The notes beneath the pieces are model-generated. The model was given only the letters and a program-made list of their open reading frames with translations. It ran no database searches and had not been told where the DNA came from. The translations under genes were made by a program, and so were the position numbers. From Thermoplasmatota archaeon (GTDB taxonomy: Archaea; Thermoplasmatota; Thermoplasmata; Thermoplasmatales; Thermoplasmataceae), in assembly GCA_023487765.1 (NCBI GenBank), contig JAMDBW010000076.1, forward strand, positions 1-35,549: a stretch of 35,549 nt of DNA, read 5' to 3'. This document shows, one piece after another, positions 25,613-32,549 of the stretch; within the stretch, counting starts at the first letter, position 1, and each line of letters begins with the position of its first letter.

Positions 25613-25651
25613 TCATTCCGGGAATGAGAAAAAGCCGAAATAATTAAAAAG
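25613..25651 (-). terminator. T-rich terminator region of the prp operon
   Basis: On the minus strand, directly after the citrate synthase stop, come two T-rich tracts (CTTTTTAATTATTTC and CTTTTTC) and then the palindrome TCATTCC-G-GGAATGA (25613-25627). T-tracts are the usual archaeal termination signal. The site also lies after the convergent JAMM gene. Confidence 0.5.
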
Positions 25652-26716
25652 TCACAATTGGAGACCTTTGGGCCCCACATATTGTGCATCCGGCCTGATT
25701 ATCTTGTTGTCCGAAAGCTGTTCTTTGTAATGCGCACACCAGCCGAATACTCGTGAGGCCGCAAATAACGGCGTGAAAAAATCTTCCTGTATCCCGAGCA
25801 GATGCATGTACAGTGCAGCAAAAAAATCTACATTCGCGGGTACATTCTTCTTTTCCCACATTCTCTGTTCTATTGCCTCGGCAATCTTCACGACCTTTGA
25901 ATCACCTGCTAACTCCCGCAACTTCAACTTGACGAATTGTGCCCTGGGATCAAGCCTCTTGTAAACGCGATGACCGAACCCCATCACTTTTTCACCTTTC
26001 TCAAGTTGAGTGTCCACGTACTCAATGGCTTCCTGTACATTCCTGAAACCGTCAAAGAACTCAAGAATCTCAGCGTTGGCACCCCCATGGAGCGGACCTT
26101 TGAGGGTTGCCAGGGCAGTAGTGAATGCAGATACAGGATCAGCAAGTGTGGATGCAGTCACCCTCAGTGCAAAAGTCGAAGCGTTGAATTCGTGCTCCAT
26201 GTAGAGTATCATGAGTTCTTCAAGGTACCTTGCCTTTTTCTGGTCATTTTTTCCCGTCAGGAGATAATAAATTCTTTCTGCGTATGTCCCTTCAATCGGA
26301 TTCAACGGCTGCATTCCATGAGAAAGACGGAAAGCGTTCGATATAAGCTCGGGAAACTTTGAAGCCATTTCCAGCATCAGGTCATCCGGGTTTTTACTGC
26401 TGTAAGGGTACATCGATACCAGTGATCTGAGTGCCCTCATCATGTCTTTTTCTTTCAGAATTGAGATCACTCTGTTGATGTCCTCAGAAATGCCGAAACC
26501 TGATTTCAGTTTAGCGATGAAAGCTTCCTTTTCTGCTTTGGACGGAAGTCTACCATTCACTATGAGGAAAGCTGCATCTTCAAAGTGAGCTTTTTCAGCG
26601 AGTTCTACGGCCCTGTAACCCCTGTACAGCAAAACTCCCTCCGAGTCTGTAATGGCAATGGCCGTCTTGTCAACTACAACGCCTGCGAGTCCCTTAGGCG
26701 CGATCATTTCTCCCAT
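25652..26716 (-). CDS. prpC: 2-methylcitrate synthase/citrate synthase
   Basis: A 354-residue enzyme condensing propionyl-CoA or acetyl-CoA with oxaloacetate. The catalytic residues are in GPLHGGANAE (His), GFGHRVYKRLDP (His) and NVDFFAALY (Asp); FGWCAHYKEQL and IRPDAQYVGP are typical C-terminal blocks. Its place directly after prpD and prpB argues for methylcitrate synthase; sequence alone does not separate the two activities. The ATG immediately follows the prpB stop (TGAATG). The strong AAGGAGGA lies inside the last codons of prpB. Confidence 0.9.
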   Translation of the reverse strand: MGEMIAPKGLAGVVVDKTAIAITDSEGVLLYRGYRAVELAEKAHFEDAAFLIVNGRLPSKAEKEAFIAKLKSGFGISEDINRVISILKEKDMMRALRSLVSMYPYSSKNPDDLMLEMASKFPELISNAFRLSHGMQPLNPIEGTYAERIYYLLTGKNDQKKARYLEELMILYMEHEFNASTFALRVTASTLADPVSAFTTALATLKGPLHGGANAEILEFFDGFRNVQEAIEYVDTQLEKGEKVMGFGHRVYKRLDPRAQFVKLKLRELAGDSKVVKIAEAIEQRMWEKKNVPANVDFFAALYMHLLGIQEDFFTPLFAASRVFGWCAHYKEQLSDNKIIRPDAQYVGPKGLQL

Positions 26717-27562
26717 TCATTTTCCTCCTTTTTTTAAATTATAAAGATTCAAATCTTCATCCTCGTATTCGTGGTAACCAATAACATCATAAAATTCTGA
26801 TCTGGGCATGAGACGATCAATAAAATCTCTCTGCGTCCCTGATTTATACAGGTCGTCGTAAGCAGACTGTACGGCCTTCAATGTTACGCGAAAAGCAGTG
26901 AGCGGAAAAATTACCGCCCTGTATCCTATGTCTTTGAGTTCTCCAGCCGATAGCAGCGGACTCTTGCCAAACTCCGTCATGTTAGCTAAAAGCGGACCGC
27001 GGATTTCTTTCACGCACTTCCTGAACTCGTCAGGACTCTCCATAGCTTCAGTGAATATGATATCGGCGCCGCTCTCGAGATAAGAATTGGCCCGGTCTAT
27101 GGCATCATCTATGCCCAGCACAGACCTGGCATCAGTGCGTGCAATTATAATAAAATCATCATTTTTCCTTGCATCAGCGGCAGAACTGATCTTCCTGTTC
27201 ATCTCATCCCGGTCAACTATCTTCTTGCCATTGAGATGACCACATTTCTTGGGTAAGACCTGATCTTCAAGATGAAGTGCTGCAGCACCTGCCGTTTCGA
27301 GAACCCTGATCGTTCTGGTTACGTTTATGGGTTCCCCAAACCCCGTGTCAGCATCGACAATTAATGGCAATTTGGAAACCGCAGTGATTTTCCTGACCTC
27401 ATCTGCAACTTCAGACAGGGTGGTAACAGAAAGATCCGGTAGTCCCATGGATCCAGCTACACCTGACCCGGAAAGATAAATGGAATTAAATCCTGCCCGT
27501 TCCGCCTGAATCGCTGATATTCCGTTGAAGACGCCGGGAGCCACAATGAAGTCGTTTTTCAA
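26717..27562 (-). CDS. prpB: 2-methylisocitrate lyase
   Basis: A protein of at least 281 residues from the isocitrate lyase/PEP mutase family that splits methylisocitrate to pyruvate and succinate. Motifs: SGSGVAGSMGLPDLSVTTLS, VDADTGFGEP with the metal-binding Asp, HLEDQVLPKKCGH with the catalytic cysteine, and LANMTEFGKSPLLSA. The only start in this frame is a TTG at 27562 (or CTG just before), without a clear ribosome-binding site. Family members usually have about 14 more N-terminal residues, and the frame upstream reads GPKALAELL, which looks homologous. An ATG overlapping the prpD stop (27598) is one frame off. See findings. Confidence 0.9.
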   Translation of the reverse strand: MKNDFIVAPGVFNGISAIQAERAGFNSIYLSGSGVAGSMGLPDLSVTTLSEVADEVRKITAVSKLPLIVDADTGFGEPINVTRTIRVLETAGAAALHLEDQVLPKKCGHLNGKKIVDRDEMNRKISSAADARKNDDFIIIARTDARSVLGIDDAIDRANSYLESGADIIFTEAMESPDEFRKCVKEIRGPLLANMTEFGKSPLLSAGELKDIGYRAVIFPLTAFRVTLKAVQSAYDDLYKSGTQRDFIDRLMPRSEFYDVIGYHEYEDEDLNLYNLKKGGK

Positions 27563-27596
27563 CAGTTCAGCTAGCGCCTTGGGACCTGCGTTGACA

Positions 27597-28931
27597 TTAT
27601 CCCTTAAAATTGACGTCCGATATCACCTCGAAGAGTTCGCCGATTGATCTTTTCTCGAAATTCTTCATGAATCCCATCAGTATCCGGGAGTTGTCCTCTC
27701 CCATCACCGAATTTGCTTTTCTCCCAAGATCTTCCCATGTATACGGATTCCTGTGGTGCCCTTTCGGTACATCCAGTTCTTCAGTAAACGTTCCTTTGTC
27801 AGTGAACACTTCGATTTTCACAGGCAGATATTCCGGATACATCTTGTTGAATTTATCCGTCACGGTGTATTTCGACCTGTCAATTAGCGCAAGTATTTTG
27901 CTGTCGCGAAGGAGGTGATCGTCATAGGAAGCGGGATTGGGAGAACCATATACAAGGGTATACGCAACAATATATGGCATGCTGTGGTCAGCGGTTTCCC
28001 TTGTTCCTGGCCTGAGTTTCTCCGGATCCTTGATTATGATTTTATGCGCAACTTCAAAGGTCTCGACATTCACCCTTTCAATTGTTCCGTCTATCCTGGA
28101 CCTTAAGTTCGACGCGACCTCAGCAGCACTCATTGCATGGTATTCCACGGGGAAGTTCTTAATCATTGTTCTCAGGACCTTCCCGTGCTGCAGGTTAAGA
28201 CTGAATTCGCCGGATACCTGCTTAAAGAAACCCATTTCACCACTAAAGATTGGTGAAGGTCCGGTAAATCCTTCCATTGCGAGCAACGATGCGAACACAC
28301 TGTTTCTCGAAGCGTCGGATGCCGTACAACCCTTCCACATGCTCAGTTCTCCAGCTCTTGTCTGCCTCAGGCTTATGTTGTTATTTATGGCAAGATTCAG
28401 GTTATTCTCGAATTTCTCTTCGTCAAAATCAAGCAACAAGCCAAGACCGGAGGCGGAAGAAATGGAAATGTATACAACGTGATCCCACCCGCGGTCCCTT
28501 ACCGATACTGCATCGGAGAGTGCTCCCACAACATCGTAGGCCAGTGAGACAGCCTTCGTGACTGATGAACCTGAAAGCTCTTTTGCATAGGCCATGGAAA
28601 GTATCGGTGGAATATTATCTGACGGGTGGAGAGCTTCTCTGGACAGGTATGTATCATTGAAATCAAGGTACCGGGTCATTGAGCCGTTAATCAGCGTAGC
28701 GATGTCCGGCGAGGCCTTATCCCTGCTGAAGTAAACCGGTGAGTTGTATTTACCTGAAGAAGGGAGGAGAGCCTTTTTCTCTATTAAGACCGGCCTTGCG
28801 TTTCTGGCACCGTAAGATGTGACTATTGAATCTGCAATTCTCTTCTTGATTTCTTCCAGGACATTTCTGTCAAGACTCCGGTCTGCAACTTCTCCGGAGT
28901 GTTGAAAAATAGACTGTACTATCTGGTCCAT
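27597..28931 (-). CDS. prpD: 2-methylcitrate dehydratase (MmgE/PrpD family)
   Basis: A 444-residue protein of the MmgE/PrpD family that dehydrates 2-methylcitrate. Typical blocks include VTSYGARNARPVLI, ATLINGSMTRYLDFNDTYL, HPSDNIPPILSMAYA and FPVEYHAMSAAEVASNLRS. It is the first gene of a prpD-prpB-prpC operon, so the cluster would convert propionyl-CoA to pyruvate and succinate. The minus-strand TATA-like AATTTAAATAAT at 28952-28963 is about 25 nt before the ATG, so the message is probably leaderless. Confidence 0.9.
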   Translation of the reverse strand: MDQIVQSIFQHSGEVADRSLDRNVLEEIKKRIADSIVTSYGARNARPVLIEKKALLPSSGKYNSPVYFSRDKASPDIATLINGSMTRYLDFNDTYLSREALHPSDNIPPILSMAYAKELSGSSVTKAVSLAYDVVGALSDAVSVRDRGWDHVVYISISSASGLGLLLDFDEEKFENNLNLAINNNISLRQTRAGELSMWKGCTASDASRNSVFASLLAMEGFTGPSPIFSGEMGFFKQVSGEFSLNLQHGKVLRTMIKNFPVEYHAMSAAEVASNLRSRIDGTIERVNVETFEVAHKIIIKDPEKLRPGTRETADHSMPYIVAYTLVYGSPNPASYDDHLLRDSKILALIDRSKYTVTDKFNKMYPEYLPVKIEVFTDKGTFTEELDVPKGHHRNPYTWEDLGRKANSVMGEDNSRILMGFMKNFEKRSIGELFEVISDVNFKG

Positions 28932-28951
28932 GCGGTTGTAATCAGTAAATA

Positions 28952-28963
28952 TTATTTAAATTG
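28952..28963 (-). promoter_or_regulatory. TATA box of the prp operon
   Basis: Minus-strand AATTTAAATAAT preceded by an A-rich stretch, 25 nt or so before the prpD ATG with no Shine-Dalgarno between. Confidence 0.55.
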
Positions 28964-29089
28964 CTTTGAGTTTGAATTCCAGAGGAGCACCGGAAAACAG
29001 CCACGAAAATGGACTTAAAATACATAATTTTTGTTTTCCCTAGAAAATGCCAAACCACTAGTTGTGAATTTGCATGACAACGAGGCAAA

Positions 29090-29098
29090 ACCTTAAAT
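29090..29098 (+). promoter_or_regulatory. TATA box of the structured leader and actin-like gene
   Basis: ACCTTAAAT preceded by the A-rich GGCAAAA. Initiation is expected near 29117-29121, exactly where the folded leader begins. The preceding 28981-29089 holds no gene that I can support. Confidence 0.5.
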
Positions 29099-29118
29099 GC
29101 ACGTATGCTAATAGTAAT

Positions 29119-29245
29119 GAGCTTGGAACAGAACTCGACAGTGCAACGAAAGCGTAGCGTAAGCTTGGGATGTAGGGCCTCCTCCATGGACCTGATAACC
29201 CCGGGCATAGATGATGTGAAACCGGTGCATCGTTCTGTTGGCTTT
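29119..29245 (+). ncRNA. Structured RNA or 5' leader (four-way junction) upstream of the actin-like gene
   Basis: Hand folding gives four helices. P1 closes the element: AACAGAAC (29127-29134) pairs perfectly with GTTCTGTT (29232-29239). Inside are H1 (29141-29160: GTGC, A-A mismatch, ACG, loop AAAG), H2 (GCTTGGG 29163-29169 with CCCGGGC 29200-29206, topped by AGGGCC with GGACCT and loop TCCTCCAT) and H3 (GATGT with GCATC, 29213-29231, loop GAAACCGGT). H3 abuts P1, allowing stacking. A TATA box lies the right distance upstream, and the Shine-Dalgarno of the actin gene follows by about 12 nt. It may be a cis-regulatory leader, riboswitch-like element or separate small RNA. No known family was recognised. 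Confidence 0.5.
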
Positions 29246-29250
29246 AGCTA

Positions 29251-29268
29251 AAAAGGTGAATATGTTTG
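29251..29268 (+). promoter_or_regulatory. Shine-Dalgarno selecting a TTG start for the actin-like gene
   Basis: AAAAGGTGA (29251-29259) lies six bases before TTG at 29266. An ATG at 29262 is only two bases from the Shine-Dalgarno and opens a seven-codon frame that stops at once. The family N-terminus begins at the TTG, so TTG is the start. Confidence 0.7.
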
Positions 29269-30246
29269 ATAACAATAGGTGTTGATCTGGGATATGGAGA
29301 TACGAAAGTAGTAGGGGCTGACGGACTCAGAGAGAAATTCCCCTCAAGGTGGGCTCCGACTGAGGCAAAGAATTGGGGCATAGGTGGAACAACTACCGTG
29401 CTAACGATTAACGACGGCGAACCGTTCTTTTTCGGGGATAATGCCACTGGAGCCAGCGTGAGGGAACCACAAGGTGATGGAAGACTTTCTGACCCGGACT
29501 CGTTGCCCCTTCTGGCCGGAGCTCTCTGGGTAAGCGGAGCCGGTAAAGATGGTCAGCCGGTAGACGTAACAATCGGGAGCGGAACCCCTCTCGGTACATT
29601 CGAACACGAAGTCAACGCAGCCAGAGAATATCTTCAGGGAAAAGAGTTTGTCATAAAATCACTGGCCGGAGAGACGAGGACCTTCAAGATTTCCAAGATG
29701 GTAATGAGACCGCAGGGAGTAGGAGCGGCACTGTACCTTCTGGACAAAGGAATGATAAAAACGCAGTACGGATACGGAGTCGTTGTTGATATCGGTTCGA
29801 GGACGACTGATGTATTGACGGTCAACCTGAAGAACATGGAACCCGTAGTTGAAATGTCATTCAGTATTCAGGCAGGTGTGGGTGACGTAGTTGCCGGGAT
29901 AGGCAAGCACATAGCAAAGGAAACCGGATTCGTTGTTCCTACAGATATTGCCAGAGAAGCAATCAGCCAAGTTGTGGTGTTCAAGCAGAGAGAAGTCGGT
30001 GGCCCCGCTGTTTCTGAACCCATTCTGAACAACCTGGCTGCAAAGATTCTGGATAAATTGAGGGAGAATCTCAGGGAAGAGCTTGACCGAATTACTGCCC
30101 TTATACCAGTCGGCGGCGGATCAAGTTTAATAGGCAATAAGCTTGAGACTCTCGCACCGGGTGCAACCATCAGGATTCCTGCCGAGGATTTCCAGTACGC
30201 AAATGCCTTGGGATACAGGGATGCGGCAATGAGATCGCAGGCGTGA
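29266..30246 (+). CDS. Actin/ParM-like ATPase, Ta0583 family
   Basis: A 326-residue actin-fold ATPase that matches the archaeal actin homologue Ta0583 of Thermoplasma acidophilum (recalled, about the same length) along its whole extent. Visible are the phosphate-1 loop GVDLGYGDTKVVGADG, the block GSGTPLGTFE, MRPQGVGAALYLLDKGMI, the phosphate-2 loop YGVVVDIGSRTTDVLTV near residue 172, and the adenosine motif LIPVGGGSSLIG near 282. Ta0583 is structurally closest to the plasmid-segregation protein ParM. It is preceded by a structured leader and followed by a terminator-like hairpin and an RHH-type gene. Confidence 0.93.
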   Translation: MITIGVDLGYGDTKVVGADGLREKFPSRWAPTEAKNWGIGGTTTVLTINDGEPFFFGDNATGASVREPQGDGRLSDPDSLPLLAGALWVSGAGKDGQPVDVTIGSGTPLGTFEHEVNAAREYLQGKEFVIKSLAGETRTFKISKMVMRPQGVGAALYLLDKGMIKTQYGYGVVVDIGSRTTDVLTVNLKNMEPVVEMSFSIQAGVGDVVAGIGKHIAKETGFVVPTDIAREAISQVVVFKQREVGGPAVSEPILNNLAAKILDKLRENLREELDRITALIPVGGGSSLIGNKLETLAPGATIRIPAEDFQYANALGYRDAAMRSQA

Positions 30247-30262
30247 TCGCCTGTCTTTTTTT
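30237..30262 (+). terminator. Hairpin plus T7 tract around the actin-gene stop codon
   Basis: CAGGCG (30238-30243) pairs with CGCCTG (30248-30253), loop TGAT containing the TGA stop, followed by C and seven T. It resembles a factor-independent terminator. The next gene therefore probably needs its own promoter, TTTTTATACAG at 30276-30286. Confidence 0.6.
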
Positions 30263-30275
30263 CATAGCCTGAAAA

Positions 30276-30286
30276 TTTTTATACAG
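30276..30286 (+). promoter_or_regulatory. TATA box of the RHH/HTH protein gene
   Basis: TTTTTATACAG, about 40 nt before the ATG at 30322; expected initiation is near 30306. Confidence 0.45.
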
Positions 30287-30321
30287 TATAACAATCAAAA
30301 TCGTCCTTATTCAATACGAGG

Positions 30322-30732
30322 ATGAGCAAAATTATGCCACTGAAAAAGCAGAAGGGAGTGGAATCCGATGAGGAGGGAATGGAGGAGGACCAGAGCGTCA
30401 CTATTACCCTCGGTAAGGATGAACTCTCAGCAATCAATCTTCTGCGAACTGAAAATGAGACTATTGTCCAGGTGCTTAGAAGAGCGTTGCAGGATTCTCT
30501 TGAATATGGTGTCATGAAACACGTGCTCAGCTCTATCGACGGGCGTATCGCGGATCTTTCAAAGAAATACAAGATCAGTCAGTCTTCAATAATTAATTTC
30601 AGGTATAATGTCGAAGAGGGCATGAGGGTGCCTGAAGAGCTGAGGAAAAAAGAGGACAGCATGACAAAGATAATGAATCTCAAGGCCTCTCTTGAGAAGA
30701 AGTGGGCAGAGGTAGAAAAAACGGAAGAATAG
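30322..30732 (+). CDS. Ribbon-helix-helix-like DNA-binding protein next to the actin homologue (ParR-like candidate)
   Basis: A 136-residue charged protein, not a recognised named family. Residues 24-65 follow the ribbon-helix-helix layout: a strand SVTITL, helix KDELSAINLLR, turn ENET, helix IVQVLRRALQDSLEY. Residues about 76-95 (RIADLSKKYKISQSSIINFR) resemble a helix-turn-helix, and the tail is a charged helix, perhaps a coiled coil. The pairing with a ParM-like ATPase recalls ParMR plasmid segregation pairs, in which ParR is an RHH protein. That is inference from layout. An ATG at 30334 is an alternative start. Confidence 0.6.
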   Translation: MSKIMPLKKQKGVESDEEGMEEDQSVTITLGKDELSAINLLRTENETIVQVLRRALQDSLEYGVMKHVLSSIDGRIADLSKKYKISQSSIINFRYNVEEGMRVPEELRKKEDSMTKIMNLKASLEKKWAEVEKTEE

Positions 30733-30749
30733 CGATTGTCCGGATCGCT
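30731..30749 (+). terminator. Hairpin after the RHH gene
   Basis: AGCGAT (30731-30736) and ATCGCT (30744-30749) are perfect inverse complements around a 7-nt loop, overlapping the stop codon. There is no T-tract, so it may instead stabilise the mRNA end. Confidence 0.35.
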
Positions 30750-30837
30750 CTCAAAAGCCTGAATTCAAGATGTTTAAACGATATTCACGGTTTTGTGCCA
30801 GGATTCTTTTCACCGAGATTGAAGATACCTTCATGTA

Positions 30838-30848
30838 GTTTATATTAG
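30838..30848 (+). promoter_or_regulatory. TATA box of the peroxiredoxin gene
   Basis: GTTTATATTAG about 25 nt before the ATG, without a clear Shine-Dalgarno; a leaderless transcript is likely. Confidence 0.5.
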
Positions 30849-30867
30849 TGAACCAATTTCAATAAGT

Positions 30868-31320
30868 ATGGTACTCAGCACTGGAAAATTGGCACCGGAT
30901 TTTGAAGGAGTCACTGATAGCGGTTTGAAATTCAAACTTTCCGACGCGCTGAGAGAAAAGGACGTGATCCTGTATTTTTATCCGAAGGATGAAACGCCGG
31001 GATGCTCTGCTGAAGCCTGCAGTTTCAGGGACAGCTGGGATGAACTGAGAAAACTTAACGCTGAAGTGGTAGGCGTCAGTTCCGATTCCGTTGAGTCACA
31101 CCGTAAATTCAGAGAGCATAGATCGCTTCAGTTCATTCTCGTCAGCGACGAGGATCAGGCCATACGGAGCCTGTACGATGTGAAAGGCAGAATAGTTCCG
31201 CCCAGAGTGACGTATGTTATCTCAAAAGGCGGAAAAATAATTCACGTTTATAGTTCCCAGATGGCTCCCAGAAAACACGTTCAGGAGGCCATGAGAGCAC
31301 TGCTGGAATCCAGAAAATAG
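30868..31320 (+). CDS. bcp: Peroxiredoxin, BCP/PrxQ type
   Basis: A 150-residue thiol peroxidase. The active-site block YFYPKDETPGCSAEACSFRD contains the peroxidatic Cys and, five residues on, a second Cys typical of PrxQ. VSDEDQAIRSLYDV and PPRVTYVISKGGKI complete the thioredoxin fold. It detoxifies hydrogen peroxide and organic peroxides in the cytoplasm. It is convergent with the CDGSH gene. Confidence 0.93.
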   Translation: MVLSTGKLAPDFEGVTDSGLKFKLSDALREKDVILYFYPKDETPGCSAEACSFRDSWDELRKLNAEVVGVSSDSVESHRKFREHRSLQFILVSDEDQAIRSLYDVKGRIVPPRVTYVISKGGKIIHVYSSQMAPRKHVQEAMRALLESRK

Positions 31321-31326
31321 GGACCC

Positions 31327-31352
31327 TGACCTGCACCGTTCTGCGCAGGTCA
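31327..31352. terminator. Hairpin between convergent genes
   Basis: TGACCTGC (31327-31334) and GCAGGTCA (31345-31352) form a perfect 8-bp stem with a 10-nt loop just after the peroxiredoxin stop. It could end transcription from both sides, though no long T-tract is adjacent. Confidence 0.4.
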
Positions 31353-31383
31353 ACTGAAAGCAGAGAGGCAGCTGACCAGGGTG

Positions 31384-31656
31384 TTACTCGTTATCGTAGA
31401 ACGAAGTTATGCTGACTCTGTTTCCTTTTTCATCATATATGTAGATCTGGTCCTTTTCATCAAGAGTTTTCTTGTGTGTTCCATCACAGAACGGTTTATT
31501 TCCAGAGAGTCCGCATCCGCATATGTACTTATCTACTCCGCCAATCTTTACAACATACGGTCTGTTTCTTTTATGTTCAATCAGTCTCGCCACAGCAATC
31601 TTATGAAATAATAACTCATCCCTCATAACCTTTGGTTTTTTGCGGTGAAATTTCAA
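31384..31656 (-). CDS. CDGSH iron-sulfur domain protein
   Basis: A 90-residue protein with the motif [17 protein letters not shown], which fits C-x-C-x2-S-x3-P-x-C-D-G-T-H and binds a [2Fe-2S] cluster through three Cys and one His (mitoNEET family). The N-terminus is basic and without a membrane anchor. Role: redox or cluster transfer, unproven in archaea. It is divergent from the SDR gene with a 50-nt shared promoter region; an internal ATG at residue 11 is an alternative start. Confidence 0.88.
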   Translation of the reverse strand: MKFHRKKPKVMRDELLFHKIAVARLIEHKRNRPYVVKIGGVDKYICGCGLSGNKPFCDGTHKKTLDEKDQIYIYDEKGNRVSITSFYDNE

Positions 31657-31706
31657 TTTTATGATTTCGAGGAAAGAAGTTTTATGGAAAACCTATTTAC
31701 GTGATC

Positions 31707-32453
31707 ATGGTTCAGATTAAACAAACCGGGACTGTATTGGTTACTGGCGGAAATCGCGGTATTGGAAAGGCAATAGCACTGCAGTTAGCAGGATCCGGTT
31801 ACGACGTAGTTATTACATATCACAGCGGATCAGACGAGGCTGAACAGACTGTGAAAGAGTTGCAGGAACTCCGTGTCCAGTCAGAAGCACTGATGGTTGA
31901 TCTTTCCCTGAAACATGAAATACCCGGTTTCATAACTCAGTTGAAAGAGTCGAATCCGTCGTTGTTTGCTATTGTAAACAATGCCGGGATATACACAGGA
32001 AATACGCTTTCAGATACAACAGACGATGACTGGGAAAAAGTTATTTCCCTGAATCTGTCTGCACCATTTTATCTTGCGAGAGAACTTGCATCATCAATCA
32101 TTGACGGCGGTTCCATTGTCAACATATCTTCCGTGTACGGGCTTGTTGCCGACCCATGGGGATATGGATACCAGGCCTCAAAAGCCGGTCTGATACATAT
32201 AACTCAAGCTCTTGCAAAAGAACTTGCACCCCGGGTGAGAGTAAACTGTGTTGCACCAGGTTTCATCAGGACAGACATCAATGAGGAAGCACGGAAAAAC
32301 GAGAATTTCAGGGCCAAAGTTGAAAAAATGACACCAATGGGAAGATGGGGCGAAGGAGATGATATTGCCAGAGTCGTTGAATTTCTAATCAATCCGGTTA
32401 ATAGCTTCATTACCGGGCAGACATTTGTTGTGGATGGAGGGATAAGCCTCTGA
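31707..32453 (+). CDS. Short-chain dehydrogenase/reductase (FabG-like)
   Basis: An oxidoreductase of about 248 residues with the classical SDR layout: TGGNRGIG cofactor loop, NNAGIYTG, catalytic Ser in VNISSVYG, YGYQASKAG (Tyr-x3-Lys), and PGFIRTDIN. The C-terminus GQTFVVDGGISL is typical of FabG-like enzymes. Cofactor preference and substrate cannot be fixed. A GTG at 31701 extends the frame by two codons, but the ATG at 31707 is preferred; the TATA-like TTTTATGG about 25 nt upstream fits a leaderless start. Confidence 0.88.
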   Translation: MVQIKQTGTVLVTGGNRGIGKAIALQLAGSGYDVVITYHSGSDEAEQTVKELQELRVQSEALMVDLSLKHEIPGFITQLKESNPSLFAIVNNAGIYTGNTLSDTTDDDWEKVISLNLSAPFYLARELASSIIDGGSIVNISSVYGLVADPWGYGYQASKAGLIHITQALAKELAPRVRVNCVAPGFIRTDINEEARKNENFRAKVEKMTPMGRWGEGDDIARVVEFLINPVNSFITGQTFVVDGGISL

Positions 32454-32549
32454 GCGGATTCCCTGTGTACATAAACAGAATCAACTCTCGATGATCGCCA
32501 GTGTCCTCTCAGCAGAGAGAAAATAAATGCCAGGTGTCATTCCCGATTA

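Noticed and set aside
28981-29118. Search for parC-like iterons upstream of the actin homologue
   Set aside because: No direct repeats of 10-12 bp were found; AGCTTGG occurs twice (29120-29126, 29162-29168) but the second copy is part of a hairpin.
29188-29202. GGACCTGATAACCCC, reminiscent of the ACCUGAU core of a TPP riboswitch
   Set aside because: The CUGAGA segment and the downstream GCGUAGGGA are missing and the next gene is not a thiamine gene; the GCGTAG seen here lies upstream, in the wrong order.
28942-29208. 88-codon minus-strand ORF covering the actin leader
   Set aside because: It runs through the perfectly paired helices, has no recognisable motif and lacks a promoter or ribosome-binding site; the RNA-structure reading explains the sequence better.
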